Below are positions 9,246 through 16,640 of a stretch of DNA of 64,000 nucleotides, piece after piece. The notes under the pieces were generated by a model. The model saw nothing but the letters and a program-made list of their open reading frames with translations. It searched no databases and was not told the DNA's origin. A program made the translations under genes and the position numbers. The first letter of the stretch is position 1. Each line of letters opens with the position of its first letter. The DNA comes from an uncultured Bacteroidales bacterium (lineage in GTDB: Bacteria > Bacteroidota > Bacteroidia > Bacteroidales > Paludibacteraceae), in contig CADCBB010000003.1 of NCBI GenBank assembly GCA_902799555.1, positions 10,013 to 74,012 of the forward strand, in the 5' to 3' direction.

Positions 9246-10286
9246 TTAACAACTCTCAAATTGTCTCAGGAAGCGGACATCGTTCTCGGAGAAGAGACGC
9301 AGGTCTTTCACGCGATACTTGAGGTTCGTGATACGCTCCACGCCCATACCGAAGGCATAACCGCTATAGACCTTGCTATCAATGCCGCAGGCTTCCAGCA
9401 CGTTGGGATCGACCATACCGCAGCCGAGGATCTCCACCCATCCGGTACCCTTGCAGAACGAGCAGCCCTTACCGCCGCAGATGTTACAACTGATATCCAT
9501 CTCAGCACTCGGCTCCGTGAACGGGAAATAACTCGGACGGAGACGGATCTTGGTATCCGCACCGAACATCTCCTTCGAGAAATAGAGCAGCGCCTCGCGC
9601 AGGTCCGCAAAGCTGACGTTCTTATCGACATACAGACCTTCTACCTGATGGAAGAAACAGTGTGCACGCGCAGAGATCGCCTCATTACGATATACCCTAC
9701 CCGGACACAACACACGGATCGGCGGCTTCTGGCTCGTCATGACGCGGGTCTGTACGGAAGAGGTATGCGAGCGGAGCAGCACGTCGGTCGGCTTCTGCAC
9801 GCCCATCTCTTTCTCTACAAAGAATGTATCCTGCATGTCGCGCGCAGGGTGTTCCGGCGCAAAGTTCAGCATACCGTAAACGTGCTTGTCGTCCTCCACT
9901 TCCGGTCCCTGGGCAATCGTAAAACCGATGCGGGAGAAGATATCCTCTATCTCTTCGCGCACCAGGGACAGCGGATGACGCGTACCCAGCGCGATCGGGT
10001 CCGGCGTACGGGTCAGGTCCAGACGATCTGACTCTGCCTGCTTGGCCTCGAACTGCTCACGTAACTCGTTGATACGATTCTCTGTCTCCTGACGCAACTG
10101 GTTCAGCAGCTGACCCAACTCGCGCTTCTGGTCATTCGGCACCAGACGGAACTCATTGAACAGCGCTGTGATCTCACCCTTCTTACTCAAGTACTTGATA
10201 CGCAAAGCCTCCAACTCTTCTGCGTTGGATGCCGACAGCGTCTGTACTTGACCCATCAACTCTTGAATAGTATCTTTTAAAGCCAT
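9246..10286 (-). CDS. pheS: Phenylalanine-tRNA ligase alpha subunit
   Basis: PheS is the catalytic subunit of the alpha2-beta2 class II enzyme that charges tRNA-Phe. The 346-residue protein has the N-terminal coiled-coil arm (residues 1-90). The class II core contains HPARDMQDTFF, LLRSHTSSVQTR, GRVYRNEAISARAHCFFHQ (motif 2) and FGMGVERI (motif 3). A CNICGGKGCSFCKGTGW insert is present. Length and order are normal. pheT is not in this window. A promoter lies directly upstream. Confidence 0.96.
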   Translation of the reverse strand: MALKDTIQELMGQVQTLSASNAEELEALRIKYLSKKGEITALFNEFRLVPNDQKRELGQLLNQLRQETENRINELREQFEAKQAESDRLDLTRTPDPIALGTRHPLSLVREEIEDIFSRIGFTIAQGPEVEDDKHVYGMLNFAPEHPARDMQDTFFVEKEMGVQKPTDVLLRSHTSSVQTRVMTSQKPPIRVLCPGRVYRNEAISARAHCFFHQVEGLYVDKNVSFADLREALLYFSKEMFGADTKIRLRPSYFPFTEPSAEMDISCNICGGKGCSFCKGTGWVEILGCGMVDPNVLEACGIDSKVYSGYAFGMGVERITNLKYRVKDLRLFSENDVRFLRQFESC

Positions 10287-10313
10287 AACTTGGTTATTTT
10301 ACAAAATCCGCCG

Positions 10314-10344
10314 CAAAATTACAAAAAATATTTGATATATGCAA
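10314..10344 (-). promoter_or_regulatory. Promoter of pheS
   Basis: Minus strand: TTGC (10344-10341), 19 bp, TAATTTTG (10321-10314), then CGGCGG. The -33 box is extended as TTGCATAT. Transcription would start about 20 nt before the pheS ATG. Confidence 0.8.
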
Positions 10345-10490
10345 GCCCACGCACGATTTTTTCTTCTTTTTTTTAATTTGCATCCGCTGCTAGGGTAGCT
10401 CGGACATATAAGGCAGATGCCCACTTGGCGCCCTCGCTGTCATATCGTCATAACTTTTTTTCTTCTTCGATTTTTCAGGCGAAATAATCG

Positions 10491-10521
10491 TTGTATATTT
10501 AAAATATTTGTTGTATCTTTG
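10491..10521 (+). promoter_or_regulatory. Promoter reading into the IS110 left end
   Basis: TTGT (10491-10494), 19 bp, TATCTTTG (10514-10521). This is the window-wide promoter pattern with one change in the -33 box. It would start RNA near 10528, exactly ahead of the hairpin-rich leader of the transposase. Whether it belongs to the IS or to flanking host DNA is unclear. The stretch 10345-10490 holds no gene; it has a possible gcatc...gatgc hairpin near 10380-10422 and two copies of the octamer GTCATAT/CGTCATAA at 10439-10454. Confidence 0.6.
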
Positions 10522-10527
10522 CACTCG

Positions 10528-10704
10528 ATTTAACATCTATGTATGGAGTAAGACCGCGTAATCGTTTGTGTCTCGACACTGTAGGGCACGTTCAGTCCCC
10601 ATACATTATACATCCAAAACTGGATAGTTCATTGGGACATAGATCCCGCATTAGCAACGATAGTATTCAGATGTATCAGATGTTCAATCAATGCATATAA
10701 TTTA
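10528..10704 (+). ncRNA. Candidate IS110 bridge RNA
   Basis: IS110-family elements are known to encode a structured bridge RNA in the non-coding end before the recombinase gene. Here about 177 nt lie between the predicted transcription start and the ATG. The region folds locally: ATGTATGG (10539-10546) pairs with CCATACAT (10599-10606) and encloses GTGT-ctcg-ACAC (10568-10579). Further on are ATCCA/TGGAT (about 10612-10625) and GGGA...TCCC (about 10634-10647). The exact 3' end and the donor and target guide loops are not resolved by eye. Confidence 0.55.
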
Positions 10705-11676
10705 ATGACGATTATGACTTACATTGGTATTGACGTTAGCAAGGATTCGTTTATTGCCGCTTATCCGACAAAGAGTGGTTACACCACTAAGTCTTTCCCT
10801 AACACCACTAGTGGTGTGCGCCGATTCATTCAATCACTTCCTGCGGAACGTCATTGTGTAATGGAAGCGACCGGTAACTACAGCATGCTTCTTTTGTATC
10901 TTCTCCAGGAGGCTAACATTCTCGTTAGCATGGAGAATCCTCAAAAGATAAAGCATTTTGCCAGGGCTATGTTGTCTACAACCAAGACGGATGAGATAGA
11001 TGCTAAACTAATTGCTATGTATGGCGAGAAAATGAATCCAGTGCCTTACAAGATTCCATCGGAGAGTATTATTCTGCTTAGGCAGAAACGTACGGTTCTA
11101 CGGCAATTAAAAAAGCAGTTAACTGCCACTCTTAATCTGCAACAAGCACTAGCTGCTCTGCCTAAGCAAGATCCGACGAGTAAAGCAACAATAGAGAAAA
11201 CTATTAGTTTCCTGCGCAAGCAAATCTCTAAGATGGAAGAAGAGATTACTAACCTCTCTAATAAGGAGTTTAATAGTCAGATGACATTACTTACATCCAT
11301 CAAAGGAATTAGTAATACAATTGCTTCTGCGCTCATTACAGCTACCGGAGGATTTACCTACTTTAGTAGTGCTAAGCAAATATCCAGATTTCTAGGACTT
11401 TGTCCTACTTATCAACAATCCGGAACGTCAATCAATGTCAAAGGTCACATCAATCGCAATGGAGATACATATCTACGAAGCCAATTGTATATCGCGGCTT
11501 GTTCTTCTATAAGGTGCAATGCTGCTTGCAGAGAAACTTACGAACGCTTGCGTGCTAAAGGCAAATCCGGAAAAGGGGCAATCATTGCAGTAGCTAACAA
11601 ACTTATCCGTCAAGCTTTTGCTGTTATTACAAACAATCAACCTTATATAGATGGATATATATCATCTTTTGCATAA
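10705..11676 (+). CDS. IS110-family transposase (DEDD recombinase)
   Basis: The 323-residue protein opens with YIGIDVSKDSFIAAYP, the first Asp motif of the RuvC-like DEDD domain. It continues with MEATGNYS and KTDEIDAKLIA, which supply the remaining acidic residues. A coiled coil runs through about residues 130-200 (LRQLKKQL...KMEEEI). The C-terminal Transposase_20 domain contains SIKGISNTIAS, FLGLCPTYQQSG and a conserved Ser region (SQLYIAACSSIRCN). It appears intact. An alternative ATG lies at 10714. Codon use is AT-richer than in the neighbouring housekeeping genes, consistent with transfer. Confidence 0.93.
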   Translation: MTIMTYIGIDVSKDSFIAAYPTKSGYTTKSFPNTTSGVRRFIQSLPAERHCVMEATGNYSMLLLYLLQEANILVSMENPQKIKHFARAMLSTTKTDEIDAKLIAMYGEKMNPVPYKIPSESIILLRQKRTVLRQLKKQLTATLNLQQALAALPKQDPTSKATIEKTISFLRKQISKMEEEITNLSNKEFNSQMTLLTSIKGISNTIASALITATGGFTYFSSAKQISRFLGLCPTYQQSGTSINVKGHINRNGDTYLRSQLYIAACSSIRCNAACRETYERLRAKGKSGKGAIIAVANKLIRQAFAVITNNQPYIDGYISSFA

Positions 11677-11763
11677 AAATTAACTTTTTTATAACTTTTT
11701 TAATATAGTTCGTGCCCTTGTGGCTAAGAATGTCATTCGCCGCATAATGATTCTTCGTATTAA

Positions 11764-11847
11764 GCCGACTAGTAGTCGGCATCAAAACAGGCGGCAACAT
11801 CTCTGCCGCCGCCCTCTTTCTTCTATTTCAGGGCAATATCATTGCCC
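11764..11847. terminator. Three consecutive perfect hairpins between the IS and the LRR gene
   Basis: GCCGACT-agt-AGTCGGC (11764-11780), GGCGGCA-7 nt-TGCCGCC (11790-11810) and GGGCAAT-atc-ATTGCCC (11831-11847) are each 7-bp perfect stems. They lie 3' of the IS transposase (+) and 3' of the LRR gene (-). No long T-run follows them, so they may be Rho-assisted ends, RNA-stability elements or a small repeat cluster rather than classical terminators. Confidence 0.5.
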
Positions 11848-11852
11848 GCTTA

Positions 11853-14489
11853 TCACCTCACCTCTTGTCCTTGCAAGGTATATATCTTCTCTCCGCGGAG
11901 GATGAGGATTTGACCATCTTTGATTAGCTTTTTGGTTACGGACGAGGGGTTACCGGTTACGGGGTCAAGGGCTTGAGGACCACTGGTAACGAACGAAATC
12001 GTCTCCGTTTGGAGAGTTGCTCCGTTACTGTCTTTAGAAGTCATCGTCATATCGTAGCCTGTACCGCTATCAAGACCTGTAACGGTAAACGAGAAGCCCG
12101 TAGCTTGAGTTTGTTGCGGCGCCTGAGAAGGAGCATGGAAAGCTATCGACGTTAATTGACCATTTGAATTGAAGATAAGTGTACAGATTGCATTCCCCGC
12201 CTTATCTTTGATAATTAACTCATAAGTAGCAGCACCTTCCACAGCTGGCCATACGACATCAACAGTATTATCAGAAGGCGTTACCGATAAATCGGTTGCC
12301 GTAGTAGTCGATGCACCTATCGGGCGAACATCGTATAGTCCCCACGTGTCGTGCATTTTGTAAGTCTCCAGATAATCCGCAGGCACATAAACGATCGTGC
12401 TGTAGTCCAATCCATAGAGTGCATAGTTATTTACTGTAGGCGGACGCTGACTATAGCAGGTGATGGTTTCAATGGAAGAGCATCCGGCAAAAGCAGAACT
12501 TTCTAAGACCTTGACGGAAGATCCAATGATAACATTCTTTAGATTATTGAAACCATAAAAAGCACTCTGTCCTATAATGGTCACCTCATTTCCTATAATA
12601 AGAGACTCTATGAACGTACCATAAGTATAGTTCTCTGAAAGTGCTCCTTGCCCTGTGATATTTAATTCCATGTTTGCCGTATCCAAAGACCAAGTCAGAA
12701 CACTATCTTTACCACACTTACTATTTATAATATAGTTAAAAATCGCTTCCATTGTTGTATCCTGTGTCAACTCTATCGTACGTGGGTTTTCAGTATTTCC
12801 ATCTTCCCATCGTAAGAACGAGAAGCCTCGATTTGGATATGCTTGAATAATACAACTCTCCAAATATTCATAAGTACCCGCACCAGATATTGTGCCCTGT
12901 GATGGATTACACACAACAGAGATAGTGTAACTGTTTGGTACAAAGAAGGCCTCGAGACTGATATTTCTGGTAATAGATACGATACGCGGGGTCTCTTTGC
13001 TACCATCAGACCAATGATCGAAGTGATATCCATAGTTCGCTACGGCATTGTAAGTGAGTTTGGTTAAATAATCGAAATCACCACTTGAACCTTCTATTTT
13101 ACCACGCGTACTATCGCAAGAAACTATAATGGAATATTTGTTCGGCTCGAAAATTGCTTCGAATGTAGTATCTTGTGTCAATTCGATAGCACGCGGATTG
13201 TCAGTGTTGCCATCAGACCAATGACCGAAATGATAGCCGTAGTTTGGAGTAGCAAATAATTCTAATGAATCACATGCATTTTGTGGTGCATTCACCTTTC
13301 CATTTACAGCATTTATAGTGAGAGAAAAAGGCAGAGGAATATATTTAACTCTACTATCATTATTTAACAGTTGATTTACCCTATCTAAATCGCCACACGT
13401 TGCATAAATATCAGTCAAATTTGTGCAACCAGAGAAAGCATTACTTGCAATCTTTGTAACACTATTTGGAATAGTCACAGAGGTTAAATTAGTGCATCCT
13501 TCAAATGCACTATATCCAATGCTTGTAATGCTATTGGGAATTGTCACAGAGGTTAAATTTGTGCAACCAGAGAAAGCTCCATTTGCTATTGATTCTAAGC
13601 CACCAGGTATCGCATATGCGCCAGAATATGAAGTAGGCATATATGCAAAAATATATGAGTTATATACCGGTGAGATCAAACCAGTGCAACCACTAAAGGC
13701 TCCTGTTCCAATATAAGTGACGCTATTAGGAATAGTTACGGAAGTTAAATTGATGCATTCCCGAAAAGCATATTCTCCTATGCTTGTGACACTATTGGGA
13801 ATTATTATAGAGGTTAAATTGACACAATTATAGAAAATATTACTGCCAATGCTTTTGACTCCTTCATTAATTACGATTGAATTAATGGAATCTCGGAAAT
13901 AGAACCACGGAGAAAGCATACCACTATATTGGGGCATATATCCATTTCCACTAATGGTCAATACACCATTTGTAAGATTCCACGTAAGATTTTCCCATTC
14001 TGGACACGGATTTTGTTTCCATGCATCCACGATATATATATTCGGGGCTGTTACACCATAGTGTATAAGGTCGATTTCACCGATGTAATCTCTTTGTACT
14101 ACCTGTACCTCACCACGAACTATCGTAGCAGCACCAGCTTGATGAGACCAATCGAAGTTTCCATATGCATCGAGCATGACCGGACGAGCCAGAATACCCA
14201 TTTCAGCATCTGGCTCATCTTCTGGTTCAAAAGAAGTCACGAACCAGCCTTCGTAACCCGCAATTGCTTCAAACATAGCGCAATTAGCAACAGTGGTACT
14301 CCAGTTGTTGAATGACCCCGTCAATACGATATCATTGCAAGCCATATCAGTAGGGACATATATACATACGCACACATTTCCATGCGTATAATAGTCAGCT
14401 AATACTGAATCACTTGGAACAACGTCCCTTGATGCATAAGCACATATGTTAACTACACAGATTAGAAAAAGAATAATGAATTTTTTCAT
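11853..14489 (-). CDS. Secreted BspA-like leucine-rich-repeat surface protein
   Basis: The 878-residue protein has a signal peptide (MKKFIILFLICVVNICAYA). An early segment resembles a carbohydrate-binding fold (DIVLTGSFNNWS). LRR_5/BspA-type repeats follow (LTSVTIPNSVTSIGEYAF and relatives, about residues 200-390). Next come three repeats of the InlB-B type with GYHFGHWSDGNTDNPR and PNKYSIIVSCDS, a second LRR patch (SAFYGFNNLKNVIIGSSVKV) and a fibronectin-III-like domain. The C-terminal tail is TKKLIKDGQILILRGEKIY, then TLQGQEVR. Family knowledge: BspA-type proteins bind host proteins and other cells. The gene is AT-richer than the housekeeping genes and sits beside an IS, so it was probably acquired horizontally. 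Confidence 0.82.
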   Translation of the reverse strand: MKKFIILFLICVVNICAYASRDVVPSDSVLADYYTHGNVCVCIYVPTDMACNDIVLTGSFNNWSTTVANCAMFEAIAGYEGWFVTSFEPEDEPDAEMGILARPVMLDAYGNFDWSHQAGAATIVRGEVQVVQRDYIGEIDLIHYGVTAPNIYIVDAWKQNPCPEWENLTWNLTNGVLTISGNGYMPQYSGMLSPWFYFRDSINSIVINEGVKSIGSNIFYNCVNLTSIIIPNSVTSIGEYAFRECINLTSVTIPNSVTYIGTGAFSGCTGLISPVYNSYIFAYMPTSYSGAYAIPGGLESIANGAFSGCTNLTSVTIPNSITSIGYSAFEGCTNLTSVTIPNSVTKIASNAFSGCTNLTDIYATCGDLDRVNQLLNNDSRVKYIPLPFSLTINAVNGKVNAPQNACDSLELFATPNYGYHFGHWSDGNTDNPRAIELTQDTTFEAIFEPNKYSIIVSCDSTRGKIEGSSGDFDYLTKLTYNAVANYGYHFDHWSDGSKETPRIVSITRNISLEAFFVPNSYTISVVCNPSQGTISGAGTYEYLESCIIQAYPNRGFSFLRWEDGNTENPRTIELTQDTTMEAIFNYIINSKCGKDSVLTWSLDTANMELNITGQGALSENYTYGTFIESLIIGNEVTIIGQSAFYGFNNLKNVIIGSSVKVLESSAFAGCSSIETITCYSQRPPTVNNYALYGLDYSTIVYVPADYLETYKMHDTWGLYDVRPIGASTTTATDLSVTPSDNTVDVVWPAVEGAATYELIIKDKAGNAICTLIFNSNGQLTSIAFHAPSQAPQQTQATGFSFTVTGLDSGTGYDMTMTSKDSNGATLQTETISFVTSGPQALDPVTGNPSSVTKKLIKDGQILILRGEKIYTLQGQEVR

Positions 14490-14514
14490 AATAGATATGT
14501 TTAAAATGATTAGA

Positions 14515-15366
14515 TTATTTACGATGCGAGTTTACAAAATCAGGGTGTTGTTTTAGAAATTCATAATATGCCCCTACTACTTCATAATAGCGGAGTTCTT
14601 CACCACCAGTTAAATATGCCAAATGATAGGCATCGATCGCAAGTTTATTCCTATTTTCATTGTAATGCAATCCTGTTCCTTTACCAAATCCGAAATCTAT
14701 ATATTTGAATTCATCTGGATAGATTTTATATAAAGCGTTGAGAATCACATTCTTTTCTTGTTGGTGCCCGCAACAAATAATGATATCAGCATCTAATTCT
14801 AGGATCTGATCCTTTAAGTCGTCGAAATATTTTTCAATAGCATTTTGCAATTCAACATCAGAAATCGTTCCACCTCCGCCTTCTTTCTTACAGTTAATTC
14901 GAGCAAATACTACTTCATCAGAAAATTTTAAAGCGTCCTCACGAGAGAACTCATGAAAGCAAATCATATTATCCACACGTGTATTTAGAATGCCATAAAG
15001 AATGTTTGCTTCATTTCTATAAAAAGTACTATTGGAGATAATGTTTTGATTACTGCGAGTTCCTCTCTGATGAAAAGTTTCCTTCTTTACATCCCACACT
15101 GTAATTTCATCTTCGTACAAATTTTCATCTTTAGTTAAGAAAAGAACTCTCAATGGAGCCACATTCCATAACTCGTTCTCGTTTCCGCTGTTTTTAAAGA
15201 CTTCGTCATTATCGCCAGAACAGAACTCCCCTTTGTTCATAATGCCATCCTCCGCAAATTTATCTCGTATCTCTTGGGGAAATTTTGCCTTCCATATATT
15301 AAGAATCTCCTGATTCCTTCCTACGTAATCTTTCATAATATTTTCCATGACTCTTGTGTTAATCAT
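14515..15366 (-). CDS. Unknown intracellular protein, possibly uracil-DNA-glycosylase-like
   Basis: This is a 283-residue protein with no signal peptide. The order of motifs RVLFLTKDEN, VFARINCKK, DADIIICCGHQQ and IDAYHLAY loosely recalls the uracil-DNA glycosylase superfamily (a GExPG-like strand, a 'P-x-x-I-I-x-x-G' strand and a His motif), but the diagnostic residues are not present. I do not claim that activity. The longer ORF starts with TTG at 15384 inside the T-run of the upstream RNA hairpin, so ATG 15366 is preferred. It lies directly 3' of structured RNA copy A. The gene is AT-rich, and the context is accessory. Confidence 0.6.
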   Translation of the reverse strand: MINTRVMENIMKDYVGRNQEILNIWKAKFPQEIRDKFAEDGIMNKGEFCSGDNDEVFKNSGNENELWNVAPLRVLFLTKDENLYEDEITVWDVKKETFHQRGTRSNQNIISNSTFYRNEANILYGILNTRVDNMICFHEFSREDALKFSDEVVFARINCKKEGGGGTISDVELQNAIEKYFDDLKDQILELDADIIICCGHQQEKNVILNALYKIYPDEFKYIDFGFGKGTGLHYNENRNKLAIDAYHLAYLTGGEELRYYEVVGAYYEFLKQHPDFVNSHRK

Positions 15367-15384
15367 ATTTTCTTCGTTATACAA

Positions 15385-15606
15385 ACAAAAAAGTGGGACT
15401 GCAATGTTGCTGTTCCGCTAACTCAGGCTCTGGTATTGCCTTCTCATCCGAACAAACAACACTGAAGCCCACGCCGTATGTACATATACACTAAGAACGT
15501 GTACTGAATACACACTATGGGCGTCTGGTGTCGCATTGTTTTGGATGATTGAATTTACCAGATTCGAGTTAGCCAAAACAAAGCGTGTAAGACGCTTTTT
15601 CAATAT
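15385..15606 (-). ncRNA. Structured RNA, copy A (leader of the gene ending at 14515)
   Basis: Read on the minus strand, it pairs as follows: P2 GTTTTGG/CCAAAAC (15579-15573 with 15544-15538) enclosing GAAT/ATTC; P4 GCGACAC/GTGTTGT (15534-15528 with 15462-15456); P5 GCCCA/TGGGC (15522-15518 with 15471-15467); AGGC/GCCT; and long-range P1 GCTAACTC/GAGTTAGC (15573-15566 with 15424-15417). The RNA ends with a T-run at 15392-15387, just before the start codon. The short ORFs here are in different frames in the two copies, so it is not coding. No promoter of its own is visible; it may be read from the toxin-antitoxin operon. Confidence 0.75.
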
Positions 15607-15669
15607 GTCCTTGCTCTTTTACGTCGGCAAGCGACGGCCGCCTTTCCCGCCCGCGGCAAAGCGATGAAT

Positions 15670-16074
15670 TTAGAGTTGTTTAATAAACTCTGTTATCTTG
15701 ATAATTTCAACCTTCGGCCAAGGAATTTCCTTTAGCGGGTTAAAATGCTTATCATTCGTTACTATATATTCTGCATCAGAAGCCACAGCGCAGTCGACGA
15801 ATTTATTATCATCTGAATCTGCCGGAAGTAACTCAAAATGCACGTAAGTATTTTGAAATGTGGTTGTAGATAAGTTTACGATCGCCTCCACTACGTTATT
15901 TGCAATCTCGGGCGTAGATTTTTGTGCGATCATCTCTTCGTATTCCTCCAAAATATCGGTATTTACGCACAAACTAATCTTACCATCAAAAATGTCTGTC
16001 CAAATTTTATGGTACGGACTTTTTGTTGGCAGTGCCTGAAGCAAACAATTGGTATCAAGAACGATGTACCGCAT
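15670..16074 (-). CDS. PIN-domain toxin (COG1569-type)
   Basis: This is a probable toxin ribonuclease of a type II toxin-antitoxin pair. The 134-residue protein has the PIN acidic residues: D7 (VLDTNCLL), glutamates 43-44 (DILEEYEE), a D86-D94 cluster (ADSDDNKFVDCAVA) and D108 (VTNDKHF). Family knowledge: PIN toxins cleave RNA using Mg2+ held by these residues. Its start overlaps the end of the upstream small gene by 20 nt, the usual antitoxin-toxin arrangement. The C-terminus (KVEIIKITEFI) is typical of this subfamily. Confidence 0.85.
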   Translation of the reverse strand: MRYIVLDTNCLLQALPTKSPYHKIWTDIFDGKISLCVNTDILEEYEEMIAQKSTPEIANNVVEAIVNLSTTTFQNTYVHFELLPADSDDNKFVDCAVASDAEYIVTNDKHFNPLKEIPWPKVEIIKITEFIKQL

Positions 16075-16285
16075 AACGATAAGGAGTTCTCATTCGTTCA
16101 TTACCCCATGCTTCGATAGTCTGCTCATTGATCGTGCCATCTTCCCATAAAGCATCTATCTGCTTCTGTGCTTTATCAGCAAAATAGCGCGCAAGCATAT
16201 CACGGAAGTCCATGTAATCAGCCTCCGTCCGAATGCCCTTTAATAAATTGAGCAGGTCTAATTGTGCCATCTGCATGTAACTCAT
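16055..16285 (-). CDS. Antitoxin partner of the PIN toxin
   Basis: This is a 76-residue, Met- and acid-rich helical protein (MAQLDLLNLLKG...ADYMDFRDMLARYF). It overlaps the toxin start by 20 nt. The longest ORF begins at 16417, but a promoter (16355-16325) lies inside that extension. The ATG at 16285 is preceded by AGGA at good spacing (gaggaacattATG), so 16285 is chosen. Family knowledge: COG1569 toxins pair with small proteins of this size. It probably neutralises the toxin by binding and may repress its own promoter. Confidence 0.75.
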   Translation of the reverse strand: MSYMQMAQLDLLNLLKGIRTEADYMDFRDMLARYFADKAQKQIDALWEDGTINEQTIEAWGNERMRTPYRYAVHRS

Positions 16286-16324
16286 AATGTTCCTCGTTTT
16301 TTTGTATATTAACCTTTGCCGCTG

Positions 16325-16355
16325 CAAAGGTACAACAAATATTTGAAATATGCAA
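16325..16355 (-). promoter_or_regulatory. Promoter of the antitoxin-toxin operon
   Basis: Minus strand: TTGC (16355-16352), 19 bp, TACCTTTG (16332-16325), then CAGCGG. The region up to 16420, with a second TTGCATAT facing the other way and the spacer gccaaaaaacttaacttttt, closely resembles the divergent promoter region at 63.08-63.19 kb. Confidence 0.78.
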
Positions 16356-16451
16356 GAAAATGCGCATTTTTTGCCAAAAAACTTAACTTTTTGTGTCCAA
16401 AAATTTGCATATTCCAAAATGCAGCAGAATTAAAAATCCCCGTTCTCATAT

Positions 16452-16640
16452 TTTCGAGCCCCAAAAGGGTCCAAATTAGAGGCGGAAACAAGGCTTGTTC
16501 TATGCGTCCTAGACCATACCTATTTTTAATAGCACATAAACAGCACATATACAATGATTTAAACACACATGTCACGGCACTTAAAAACACGCACTCAGAT
16601 GGGTTTGAGAAGCATCATTGACCATTATGTCTCGCTCCCG
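16452..16640 (+). repeat. Inverted long repeat, copy 1 (leader plus first codons of the next gene)
   Basis: From cgagccccaaaaggg to about 16640 the sequence is nearly the same as the reverse complement of 48998-49184. It covers about 115 nt of untranslated leader and the first 20 or so codons of the gene at 16569. Leader and start are conserved as one block. Confidence 0.85.

Larger units (their letters stand above)
10528..11720 (+). mobile_element. IS110-family insertion sequence (boundaries approximate)
   Basis: It consists of one DEDD recombinase gene, a roughly 177-nt structured leader and a short AT-rich right side with two copies of TAACTTTTTTA (11687-11710). IS110 elements usually lack terminal inverted repeats and do not make clear target duplications, so the ends cannot be fixed from one copy. 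Confidence 0.65.

Noticed and set aside
15418..15603. Small ORFs over the structured RNA (also 48551-48742)
   Set aside because: They start at the same conserved place but are read in different frames relative to the alignment, so protein is not conserved while base pairing is.
16309..16590. 93-residue minus-strand ORF over the promoter and inverted repeat
   Set aside because: It runs through a promoter and a repeat block and has no recognisable domain.
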